NCBI GenBank assembly: GCA_028673005.1
Contig: CM054117.1
Coordinates: 31,840,561-31,904,560, forward strand
Source: Tanypteryx hageni
Lineage: Eukaryota > Arthropoda > Insecta > Odonata > Petaluridae
Direction: 5' to 3'
Length of the DNA: 64,000 nt
The notes under the pieces are model-generated. The model was given only the letters and a program-made list of their open reading frames with translations. It had not been told where the DNA came from and searched no databases. Below, one piece after another: positions 46,807 to 56,660 of this stretch (positions are counted from its first letter, which is position 1; every line of letters begins with the position of its first letter). The position numbers were made by a program, and so were the translations under genes.

Positions 46807-47410
46807 CATCTGGTGACTAGCAACTCGAAAGTAAGTGGTAATGGATCTTCTCACTCTACGCTGAAAATATATTGCAATCAAAATACTTGTCGGCGTATTT
46901 TACTTTGCGGCAATGGATCCAAAAACTTTTGCAATTCCCACCGCTAATAATCGCTCTCCGCGACCTCACCAAGTTTTATAGTAAAATGTCACTCTGAAAT
47001 TATTTTTAAAATTTACGTGCGTATTATACGTTGTGATAGGAAAACAGGTTACGTATTAACTCTACTCGGAAAAATTCAGTATCTTTGAACAAAATTTGAA
47101 CCATAATTTATCATATCTCCGAGAATTGCGGAAATATTTGTGCACTTTTATCCGGTTAATTTAATTCTTAAATAAGAGGGTTCTTTTCACAGTACTATGT
47201 CGTCTCCTAAGAAAAAAGTTAGATGTCCGTTCACTCAGCCTCCTACCTACATATGTATTTGGATTTATTCAAACGAAAGACGGCGTCGAATATTCGTTCT
47301 GTTGGGAAAGTGCAGTTTGAATAAAATTAATGGACGAGGCTGAGACCTCGTGGAGTTCCATAACATGGATTATATGTGGCGTTGTTAAAATTAAAACGAC
47401 ACAGTTTTTA
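46807..47410. other. Non-coding, nothing recognised
   Basis: Unique AT-rich sequence between the LINE fragment and the fold-back element. Confidence 0.4.
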
Positions 47411-48114
47411 TCTCACTTCGAACTATTCCACATAGCACTATATAACAACGGCCAGTTTCGATGAATAATCACCATCATCAGGTAACAAACATTAAAAAAA
47501 ATAGGCTTTTATACCAACAGGAGAGGGGGGAAGATGAAATAATTGGGGGAAAGGAGAAGATAGGCTAAAGAAGAGTGAGGGGGTGGACGAAAATAGGAGT
47601 AAAAGATGATTAGCGGGCGGGGAGGAGTTGGGATTGGTTATATTACGTAACAGATGATAAAAGGGAGCTCTATGGGAAGGAGGGAGAGTGGTCATTGGTT
47701 AGGGAATAACCGCAGCAGGTGGGGAGGGAAGCGCTGACATGAGTAACGAACAACAGTCCCTCTCTTATTTCCTCCTACTCATGTTAGTGTTTTCCCCCCT
47801 CCCCACCTTATTCCCTAACCAATGACCACCTTCTCTCAGAGCTCCCTTTTATCATCTGTTCATGGTTATTCCAACCAATCACAAAGTCTCCCTACCTGCT
47901 AATAATCACCTTTTACTTCTATTTTCGTCCACCCCTCTCACTCTTATTCGACCTATATCCTCCTCCTCCCCAATTCCTACTCCCTCCCCTCTTTCCTCTT
48001 GCTATAAAAGCCTATTTTTTGAATACTTGTCGCCTGATGGTGGTGATTATTCATCGAAACAGGTCGCTGTTATAGTGTTAGGTGGAATAAGGCGAATTGT
48101 TATTTGAAGTGATA
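47411..48114. mobile_element. Fold-back element, arms about 335 bp
   Basis: The left arm 47411-47745 and right arm 47776-48114 are inverted copies over their whole length, with substitutions and small indels, around a 30-base loop. Landmarks on the left arm are cacttcg, ttccaca, gtttcgatgaataatcacc, ataggcttttata, gtggacgaaaata, gatgataaaagggagctct, ggtcattggttagggaata and catgagta. Each recurs inverted on the right arm. Near each outer end, reading outward from the loop, is CTGATGA or CTGATGG, a stem (GGTGA/TCATC) and GAAAC. No coding frame and no clear TSD. Confidence 0.85.
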
Positions 48115-48840
48115 TTTGTCGCATATCAAGTGTTCACCAACCTTTTTAAACGAAGACCGAAGGATTATTTTATGACGAATCGGACGAGACCGAAGCAATT
48201 AAATGCTGAAATGTGAGTAAAAATGAAGGGAGTTACAAAAGTGCACATTGCATCGCTAACACCATAAGCCATTAATAGATATAAAAGAGGTTTCTCTGAG
48301 CAATTTAGAGGTTTTGTTTAATTATATCCCAAATAAATGTGCAGTATTATCTAGATTAAAATAAATACCTTCCTCTGCCAGAACAGTTGAAAGATGCATT
48401 AGTTGAATGGCAGATGATAACAACGAAAATCTGAAAACTGCATCGTTGGACTTGATGAGATGACGCTCCATGCCCGTAAGTTATCGTAAAACACTCTAAC
48501 TCCGATTAAATTAGATGGGAACTTTGTTGCATTGCACAACTAAGGGAAAAGATTTTGTGGAAACATATAGAAAACATTTTAAAGAAAGGGGAGTCGACAC
48601 TATAAAATATTTGGTGTGACAACAGATGGTCTTGGTGGTCCAAATTTATGATGTTCGAGGATAATTTTGGGCACAGTCCTTCCTTATTAGAATACGCTAA
48701 CGTCCGTACTGTACGTATGGCCAGCAGGAGAGGAGAGTGGAGGGTGAGGGTTGCGTCAGAGGGGAGGGGAAGGCGCGCGCATCTTGGGTGGGAAGTCTTC
48801 CCGTGAAGAGTAAGTTACGATTAGGTAATACTTTCCTACT
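48115..48840. other. Non-coding; possible hAT-like phrase at 48127
   Basis: gttcaccaacctttttaaac near 48130 resembles one type of hAT end, but no partner was found. No gene recognised. Confidence 0.3.
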
Positions 48841-48882
48841 ACTAGAGGCCTGGTGCCGCAATTGCAGCACCAGACCCCTAGT
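48841..48882. repeat. Hairpin, 16-bp arms
   Basis: actagaggcctggtgc (48841-48856) pairs with gcaccagacccctagt (48867-48882), with two wobble-compatible mismatches and a ten-base loop. Function unknown. Confidence 0.7.
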
Positions 48883-49432
48883 AATGCTATATTTTATCTT
48901 AACTGTATTTACAGGAAGCACTAAATATCTCCTTATTTAATATTATGTATGTTATAACAAAGTCATTTGTTAGACAACTGAAAATATATTCCGTTTAATT
49001 TGTTTTTAGAAGAATGTTTAAAACATTTCATGCTTTGAGAAAACCATGTTTTAAGTGTGCTCTACTTCTTACCACAGCTAACTATAATTATGGAAAGGGC
49101 ATCCACAATGCACGTTGAAAATGATCTATTATTTTAATATTTATAGTTTAAGAAACTGTTTTGAGAAATAAGGCGATCACGTCGATAGTGTTGAAGAAAT
49201 ACTTTGTGTGATGTTCTCTATGAGAATGTTCATGTCCCGATGGTTCTATAACTATGGATATAATGCAGCTTTTTCCGAAGTCCTCGTGGCATGTGTAAAA
49301 TGCGGTCGCATTTGCGTTGGTATTTCTTCACGTGCTGGGAAGTGTGGGCGACATGTTGTGCGTGACTGTCTTCGTGCCGTGTCGACACGGAAAATAAGGG
49401 TTAACCCAGCGATGCGCAAACCGTATGCGATG

Positions 49433-49624
49433 CATCTACATCTACATGTTACCCTGCATTTCACCAATCTGGTAGGTGGCAGGGGGTGCAATGTAACGAG
49501 GCCTACCTAACATTTTTTACACGCAGATTTGTCTTTCCTGTTATGGTCTCGTATTGTTCTCGGAAAGAATGAGCATCTGTAACGCTCCGTCCTGCAATCG
49601 ATCTCACGTATCTTATCGCCATGA
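49433..49624 (-). pseudogene. CR1/L2-like LINE copy A, 3' part (antisense)
   Basis: On the minus strand this is the family's 3' end: the last codons (segment like DKIREIDCRTER), the 3' UTR (ttgcaccccctgccacc, aaatgcagggtaac) and the TAGATG-type tail at 49433-49448. It stops abruptly near 49624, where the sense copy B begins. The remainder of copy A continues on the far side of B from 51559, so B split A in two. The open frame that starts at 49554 begins in this antisense piece, so its first 24 residues are not LINE protein. Confidence 0.82.
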
Positions 49625-51558
49625 TAATGACGCGAGAAAACTCCACTCTCGCGTAAATAACACATCCTCAACAGCTACGGTCGAACAGAATGCAATAATA
49701 AGGCATCAATACAAGGAGGCGCGCTCCATAGCCAGAGTAGCAATGCGTAATGCGTTTAACAATTATAAAAAGAAGGTTTTACAGGAAAACTTGAAAGAGA
49801 ACCCAAAAGCATTTTGGTCTTACGTCAGGGAAGTTCAAGGTAGGGGCCCCACTATTGCGTCACTGCGGTCGGAAACGGGAAACGTAGTTCACGATAGTAT
49901 GGATAAAGCAAACCTATTAAATCATCACTTTCAGAAAGCTTTTACTCGTGATGACGATGAATGTGAAACCCCTATTCCTATGCGTCAGGGCGATTCGATG
50001 GAAGATTTGGTATTTTCGGAAAATGGCATCGCGCTCCAACTTCATTCAATTAAGCCAAATAAATCTCCTGGACCGGAGGAAATTCCCGCGCGTGTAATGA
50101 AAGAATTAGCTGCTGAAATCGCGCCGTATTTGAAAATTATATTCGAGAAATCCATTAGAGAAGGAGTAGTTCCTAAAGATTGGAAGGTGGCACATGTTAC
50201 GCCCATCCATAAGAGTGGCGACAGAGAGAACCCCGAAAATTATAGGCCGATATCCTTAACTTCATTATCGTGCAAGATACTTGAGCACATAGTCTTTAGC
50301 TCTGTAATGCGCTATTTAGATAGTCATTCATTGCTTAGCGGATGCCAACACGGATTCCGGAGAGGTAGATCATGCGAAACGCAGCTCGGCCTGTTCGTGG
50401 ACGATTTGTTGCGATGCGGAGAGAAAAATACTCAGGTCAATGCCATATTCATTGATTTCAGGAAGGCGTTCGATAAAGTATCTCATAGGAAATTAATTGC
50501 GAAGTTAGGACAATGTGGTATCAATTCGAAAGTTGTCGGTTGGGTGAGAGACTTCCTCTCGAATAGGGAACAGATAGTTGTCATCGATGGGAAATACTCG
50601 TCCCCCGTTAAAGTTGCTTCGGGTGTTCCTCAGGGAAGTGTATTGGGCCCTCTGCTCTTCTTAATCTATGTAAATGATATGTGCTCGGTTGTTCGTAGTA
50701 AAATTAGGCTTTTCGCCGATGACACCGTTCTATATAAAGAAATAAAAAATCAGGAGGACCATCAGTCTCTGTGTGAAGACTTAAGAGCCATTTCAGCGTG
50801 GTGCAAAGAATGGCAAATCGAAATTAATTATACTAAATGTGCCGCAGTCACGTTCTGGAAAAGTAAGAACAAAGATTTAGGTTTCGAATATAAAATAGAT
50901 GAAATGAGTATTCGACAAGCTGAGTATGTAAAATATTTAGGAGTAACCATTTGTCGAGATCTTTCGTGGGACATGCACATTCGTCGAGTTATAGGCGCGG
51001 CCAACAAGAAACTGGCATTCATAGGTAGAATAGTACGGAACACTACAGAGAAAGTACGCGAAACATGCTACTTATCACTGGTAAGACCACAAGTGGAATA
51101 CGCAGCGAGCATATGGGATCCGTACGAGAAGGGACACATAATTCAACTAGAAAGAGTACAGCGCAGAGCAGCCAGATTTGTAAAACAAAAGTACGGACAT
51201 AAGGAAAGCGTCACCTCTTTATTGAGCGATTTGAACTGGGTATCACTGGAGGAGCGTAGATTGCACTCAAGGTTGAAACTTCTAGAGAAATATAGGTCAG
51301 AATGTCTAAAAGAGGAGGTAGTGGGAATAATTGTGGCACCGACGTATATAGGTAGAAATGATCGAGACGATAAAATACGTGAGATCGATTGTAGGACGGA
51401 ACGTTATCTAGGCTCGTTCTTTCCGAGGACAATAAGAGATCACAATAGGAAATTTCGAATTGCGTTAGACAATCTTTAGGTAGGATTGGTGCATTGCACC
51501 CCCTGCCACCCACCAACTTGGTGAATTGCAGGGTAACTTGTAGATGTAGATGTAGATG
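49625..51558 (+). mobile_element. CR1/L2-like LINE copy B, 5'-truncated, nested in copy A
   Basis: A sense-strand LINE lacking the 5' UTR, any ORF1 and the endonuclease. It keeps the linker, reverse transcriptase, C-terminal domain, 3' UTR and a tail of three TAGATG-type units (51541-51558). It is inserted in copy A with no TSD and apparently a target loss of about 8 bases. Absence of a TSD is common for CR1-type elements. The clean frame compared with copies A and C suggests it is the youngest of the three. Confidence 0.85.
49626..51479 (+). CDS. CR1/L2-like reverse transcriptase, N-terminally truncated
   Basis: An open frame of 617 codons in the LINE part. The frame stays open back to 49554, but those first 24 residues come from antisense copy A and there is no authentic start. 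Numbered from 49554: a basic linker (about 25-150) with FWSYVREVQ, then the RT motifs PGPEEIPARV (172-181), NYRPISLTS (229-237), IDFRKAFDKVSHR (300-312), GVPQGSVLGP (357-366) and catalytic FADD (387-390). Next is YVKYLGV (458-464), then the post-RT region with ERVQRRAARFV (533-543) and LLSDLNWVSLEERR. It ends in ALDNL. The RT core looks intact with no stop or shift. Without endonuclease it should not be autonomous. Confidence 0.86.
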   Translation, partial: NDARKLHSRVNNTSSTATVEQNAIIRHQYKEARSIARVAMRNAFNNYKKKVLQENLKENPKAFWSYVREVQGRGPTIASLRSETGNVVHDSMDKANLLNHHFQKAFTRDDDECETPIPMRQGDSMEDLVFSENGIALQLHSIKPNKSPGPEEIPARVMKELAAEIAPYLKIIFEKSIREGVVPKDWKVAHVTPIHKSGDRENPENYRPISLTSLSCKILEHIVFSSVMRYLDSHSLLSGCQHGFRRGRSCETQLGLFVDDLLRCGEKNTQVNAIFIDFRKAFDKVSHRKLIAKLGQCGINSKVVGWVRDFLSNREQIVVIDGKYSSPVKVASGVPQGSVLGPLLFLIYVNDMCSVVRSKIRLFADDTVLYKEIKNQEDHQSLCEDLRAISAWCKEWQIEINYTKCAAVTFWKSKNKDLGFEYKIDEMSIRQAEYVKYLGVTICRDLSWDMHIRRVIGAANKKLAFIGRIVRNTTEKVRETCYLSLVRPQVEYAASIWDPYEKGHIIQLERVQRRAARFVKQKYGHKESVTSLLSDLNWVSLEERRLHSRLKLLEKYRSECLKEEVVGIIVAPTYIGRNDRDDKIREIDCRTERYLGSFFPRTIRDHNRKFRIALDNL

Positions 51559-52680
51559 TACCTATATACGTTTGAACCTCAATTATTCCAACTACATCCT
51601 CTGCTAGACATTCTGATCCGTATTTTTCTAGGAGCCTTAACCTTGAGCACTTTCTACGGGTTTCCAGAGATCTCCATTTTAAGTCCTTCAATAATGATAT
51701 GACGCTTTTCATAAGCTCGTAATTTTGTTTAACGAATCTGACTGCTCTCCGCTGTACTCTTTCTAACTTAATTACATGGCCCTTCTCATACGGATCCCAT
51801 ATACTGGAGGCAGGGGCAGCCCGAGGAATTTTGGCGCCCGGGCGAGATAGCACTCCAGCGCCCCCCTCCGTAAATTGTTGTTGAGATATTTAAAGAGTAC
51901 ATGTACATATATTCACCGCTCTGTAAAAATGACTGATAATGGAAAAATAAACGGAATGCCATCAGCATTCCCGCCTGTTCTGCCTTATAAAATCGTTTCA
52001 AATATTTTTTCACTTGCAGGTAATGTATAGGTAGTTGGTCGGGTTAGCGCCCCCAAGACTTTGGCGCCCCGGGCACCCGCCCGGCTCGCCCGTAGCTCTG
52101 ACCGGCCCTAACTGGAGGCATATTCCACCTGTGGTCTAACTAGTGAAAAATAACACGCTTCACGTAATTTATCTGTACTATTCCACACTATTTTGCCTAT
52201 GAACGCCAGTTTCTTCTTACCTGCACATATAACACAACGAATGTGCATGCTCCACGAAAGGTCACGACAAATGGTAACTCCTAAATATTTTACATGTTCA
52301 GCTGCTTGAATATTCCTTGTATAGATTTCGTACTCGAAACCTATTTCTCTATTCTTACTTCTCCATAACGATACTGCGGCACATTTACGGTAATTAATTT
52401 CAATTTTCCATTTCTTACACCACGCGGAAATGGCTTTTAAATCTTCCTGCGCGACTGATGGTCATCTCGGTTGAGTATCTCCTTATATATGACGGTGTCA
52501 TCTGCGAAAAGTCTGAATTTACTATCTACCACCGAAAAAATATCATTTACATAAATTAGGAATAGTAGAGGGCCCAATACACTTTCCTGAGTGCATTCCA
52601 TCAATAACCACTATCTGTTCTCTATTCCTGCATATTATAATTAGGAGGTTTTTAATATTTTATATCTAAGTACATGCTGC
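51559..52680 (-). pseudogene. CR1/L2-like LINE copy A, 5' part (antisense, interrupted)
   Basis: The minus strand encodes, in order from the [13 protein letters not shown], a gap of about 40 bases replacing the GVPQGSVLGP region, then IGPLLFL, the FADDT region, YVKYLGV, EYASSIWDPYEKGHV, ERVQRRAVRFVKQNYE and GIIEVQTYIG. There the copy is cut by the insertion of copy B. Several frameshifts are present. A 300-bp hAT-like MITE interrupts it at 51811-52110. It has lost everything upstream of about 52680. It is more diverged from B than C is. Confidence 0.82.
51811..52110. mobile_element. Non-autonomous hAT-like MITE inside copy A
   Basis: A 300-bp insert flanked by actggagg at 51803-51810 and 52111-52118, an exact 8-bp duplication. 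Removing one copy restores the LINE frame EYASSIWDP, which confirms the ends. The termini are CAGGGGCAGCCC on the left and, inverted, TAGGGCCGGTCAGAG on the right, fitting the YAGGG form of hAT ends. GC-rich subterminal blocks with TTGGCGCCC occur near both ends in opposite orientation. The interior is AT-rich with no transposase. Confidence 0.87.
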
Positions 52681-52915
52681 TACAAATATGGACAACCAGC
52701 AATACATCGCATTTGCGATTCTCTTCCAGCTGGAATGACAACAGTCGGTGAAAAGAGCGCATTACGTAATTTGCTCTGGAATTCTTCCCTCACTTGTTAT
52801 ATTACTGTTATGGCTCATCAGCATGTCGTAACTGCCCATATACCTATCTTTATATGTTCTTTGCACGATGTGAACGCATATAGGGGAGGTCGTTTCCGTC
52901 TGTCCGCATGTTAAA

Positions 52916-53373
52916 ACTCGGAAACCGCTGGACGTATGTTGATGAAATTTGGTATTGGAGAGTTTTGCTAAAATTGGTCGACTGATTCCAATTTTGGTTA
53001 AAATCGGAACAAATTACGACCACTATACATGAAGACCTACATGTAGTTTACAATGTTCCTTTGTTTCAACTCGGGAAGTGCTGGACTTATTTTGATGAAA
53101 TTTTATTAGGGAGTTATGCTAAAATTGGTGGACCAATTCCAATTTTGGCTAAAATCGGACAGCAATGACGACCACTTTACATGAAGACCTACATGTAGTT
53201 TACAATGTTCCTCTGTTTCAACTCGGAAACCGCAGAAGGTATTTTGATGAAATTTAGTATTAAGAAGTTGAACTAAAATTTGTCGACGGTTCCAATTTTG
53301 GTTAAAATCGGACAATAATAACGACAACTTTACATAAGGACTTACATGTATTTTACAAAGTACCTCGCTAGCT
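52916..53373 (+). repeat. Tandem repeat, three units of about 152 bp
   Basis: Units begin at actcgg at 52916, 53069 and 53221. Each contains, in order, tgatgaaatt, gctaaaatt (gaactaaaatt in unit 3), ttccaattttgg, taaaatcgga, cgac.act, acatgaaga (variant in unit 3) and tacatgta, then tttacaa. Unit 3 is the most diverged. The text resembles flanking phrases of dispersed arthropod repeats, but no coding function is evident. Confidence 0.88.
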
Positions 53374-54529
53374 TCTCGTTAAATACTCATCTGAGCGAAA
53401 AATATTGAGAACATTTTGAAATTCCAAAGAACGCATTTGAAAACTCTGTGTACTCCGACATGGAGTACACCTTTCCAATCTTGTTTTCCTGTATGCCTGA
53501 CAAACCTTTGTTCTAGGTACAGAGTTCCGAGAAAACTTAAAGCAGAAGACATTTGAAGAATTCTATCAAAGATTTTTACGTAAGCATGCTTTCCATGATT
53601 TAAATGTATGATATATTTTGATTTTATGCATTATGCATAATAATTTTGTGTTAACATGTATTTTTTACATTTGTTCTAATTTAAATTTAATAGTTCAATA
53701 AAATAGTGTTCGTATATATGTTCCGAATATAAATAAATTATCCAGATTTCTATTATTTACCTGTGGGTATTTTGGTTATAGATAGAGCTCCTTCAGCGGT
53801 ATGAAGAGAATGCAACTTTCATCTTTGTTTTTTCATTTGGATAAATATTAAAATTTAATAGAGGAAATATCTCAAAATTTGTCTAAATTATTATTTTTTA
53901 TTTATTGCTAAGATCCAAATGCCCTTAACAAAAAGGATAAATATCGAGGACATGACATTACGGATTGATAGTTTACCGGTTGAATAAAATCGCAAGGTGA
54001 CCCATTCTAGGTAAAGATAAAATAATTGGTTAAACTTTCATAAAACATACGTGTTTTAAAAATGTTTTCATTTTATTAAAATTGTCTGAAGGAATTTTCG
54101 CGGTAAAGAATAAGAAAAGATTACGGATTTCGTGTGGCGGCAAAGCAGTAAAGCCTACCTCGATCACCATTGTTTGTCCGAATACTAGTAGGGAGAGTCA
54201 CAAACAACCCGGAACGAATGGTGTCAATAATCTCTCGAAACTAATGATACTTCCGAACATCATCGCTAATTTAGATCTATTCAAAGACACAAAGAAAAAC
54301 TCGTCAATTCCCTTACCGTATAGGTAAACCACTCATATATCACCTCACCGAGATCAAAATATCTACCTATGTCCACCACACACCCTTCCTTTATTTCATT
54401 CCGTTGCACATTCCTCCGCCCCCACCACTCCCGCCTTACCTCAACGACAAACACTTCCACCCCTCCCTCCCCCAACACCGCCGCCGGCGGCGAAAAATAA
54501 AAAAATAAACATTCGATGAACTCTGCCCC
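53374..54529. other. AT-rich non-coding, nothing recognised
   Basis: Includes a small inverted motif gtactcc.acatggagtac near 53451-53468. No gene recognised. Confidence 0.4.
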
Positions 54530-54925
54530 TCCTTCCTCCTCTTCTTTTCTCCTATTCTCTTATTCTTTCCACGCCACAAAAATCTCCCTCGCCTTTCTTC
54601 CTATCCATCCTTTGTTTACCCACAAAATCCCACGGAACCTCGCTCTTTAGTCTTTACCCAATACACAAGACTAACTCTCTCTCTTTTCCTGCGTACATAT
54701 AGCCTCACTATCTCCCTCTCCTCTCTCTCTCCTTTTCCTCTCCTCATCGGTTCACCAAATTCCACGGCTCCTGCCAGCAAACTACCCAAACTCCCACGCG
54801 CTTAAGTTCACGCCCACTGATTCTTTGAATCAAGACATCCCTCTCTCTCTCTCTCCTTCATACCCTTCTTCCTTCCCCTATCTCCATTCCCCCTCCCTCC
54901 TCCGTCCTCTTTTACACCTCCGCTT
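54530..54925 (-). repeat. Polypyrimidine (CT-rich) tract
   Basis: CT-rich on the plus strand, with (CT)n at about 54839-54856. The short frames over it are Ser/Leu/Pro-rich artefacts. Confidence 0.7.
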
Positions 54926-55850
54926 CGACGCGCCGCTAGCCGAGCGGTTTGCCTGCTTCCCTCGTCACGCTCCGCTACCGAGAATGTATCGATTCCTCCC
55001 AATAGCGCGCTCTATTTGGTTCTCCCGCCTGCGAACTTTCATTTAATTAATCCCCTCCCTTGGCTACCGAGCGGAGGCGTAACGCGCGATTGTATAAGGT
55101 GGACCAAGAGGCCATCGGCGGGCACATAATGCCGTTTCATTCTAGTTTGCACGAACTTCGAAATAAAAAAAGGAAATGACTAGTTGCGCGTGATTCCGAC
55201 TCCTTTTACGCCGGGCAGCACAGATGTTGCACTTATAAAGTGATAACGTTTATAAATTTAGGGAATGGTAAGGCGAATCCATATTCATCTTGCCGAAAAC
55301 ACGGAATAACTAATTATGAGAATGAAAATTAAGATTAAAAAAATAAAGTTCATGTAAGCAGACACAATATCAGAGTGAAATAATAACGAAAAATAATATT
55401 TTTTAAAGATAATATGAAATACTACAGTTAAGGATTAACCTATAACAAGTTAAATGTGTAGGTTATCCTCAAAGTTTATAAATACGGCAAATCGGGGCAA
55501 TTAAGGTGATGAAAAATTATTTGAATGTTGCTGGTGAGCATCATATAAATATACGCTAATACTATTTAAAAAGGTATCTGCTGATTATGCTTTATGTCGA
55601 TTCAGCCAATTTAAAAGACTCGATGCCACAGTCTACTCTCATGTGACATTTTGTTGTAAAACTCGCTTTGGAAGGCACTATTTTTTCAGCCGTTTAAATT
55701 TTATTAAAGTTGAGATTCTTCCGAGTTAAATATATAAGGACGCATACCGCGCGATGAAATCGAGCACGAAACGCGAAGAAAATCGTAAAAAAAGATAAAG
55801 CATAAAAAAAACGATACCGCGTTTTTCCTTGGCCTCGGAATGACCGCCCA
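54926..55850. other. Non-coding, nothing recognised
   Basis: CpG-containing near 54920-55220, then AT-rich. No gene recognised. Confidence 0.35.
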
Positions 55851-56105
55851 CGCACCTCTCTTCCACCCACTCACCCCTCTTCCTCATCCTCTCTCTCTCT
55901 CTATCTCTCTCTAGGGTAACCATGAGACACGTCCTCCCATACCATCCCTCTTCATTCACGACGAGATTCAAGGCGATGGTCTTTATCATCGCATAAACCG
56001 ACTCCTATCTTCTTCTCCCCTATTCCCTCATCTCACCCTTCCTCCCAAACCGCCCTCTCTCCCTCCCAACCCCTCTCCTTCCCTCTCCTCCCTCCTCATC
56101 CATCC
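55851..56105 (-). repeat. Polypyrimidine (CT-rich) tract
   Basis: Includes a short (CT)n block at 55889-55910 and CCCTCTC-type units to about 56105. Confidence 0.7.
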
Positions 56106-56530
56106 CTCTCATACCCGTAAAACTCCCTTCCAAAAACCATTTCGATCCTCTTAAAACCCGTCTTCACAGTGTTCCAAATATAAACCACTTGGGTTATTTT
56201 TTTTTGGAAGAAAGAGAGAGAAGAGAAAAAAGTAGTCTTTTTTGGCCGTGCGTCATATCCATGCGATGAGGATTCGTTGGAAGAGAAGAGAGGAAGTGGA
56301 TGGAAGGGTAGGAGGGAAGAGGGGTATAGGAAATGATAATTCGATAAAAGAGGCAGAAGAAAAAGAGGGGGCGATGTTTTTTCTTTGAAGGATAATTTCA
56401 AGTCCTACATCTTCTCTTCCGTAGTTTTGGGATAATTCAATTCAAATTTCCGTCCACGAATGCAACAGGTTATAAGGAGCGGGTTAAAAGGTTATATGGA
56501 GAAGTTGTGAGCGTGGGATGATGATGTCGC

Positions 56531-56660
<130 letters not shown>

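Noticed and set aside
48127..48150. hAT terminus (gttcaccaacctttttaaac)
   Set aside because: Single weak end without a partner or TSD.
48841..48886. Helitron 3' end (hairpin plus CTAG before T)
   Set aside because: The CTAG is part of the hairpin arm and does not follow it. No 5' TC end or helicase was seen.
52916..53373. CRISPR array
   Set aside because: Units are about 152 bp without a repeat-spacer pattern, and the genome is eukaryotic. It is a tandem repeat.
54935..55000. tRNA gene (gccgagcggtttgcc phrase)
   Set aside because: No B box and no cloverleaf.
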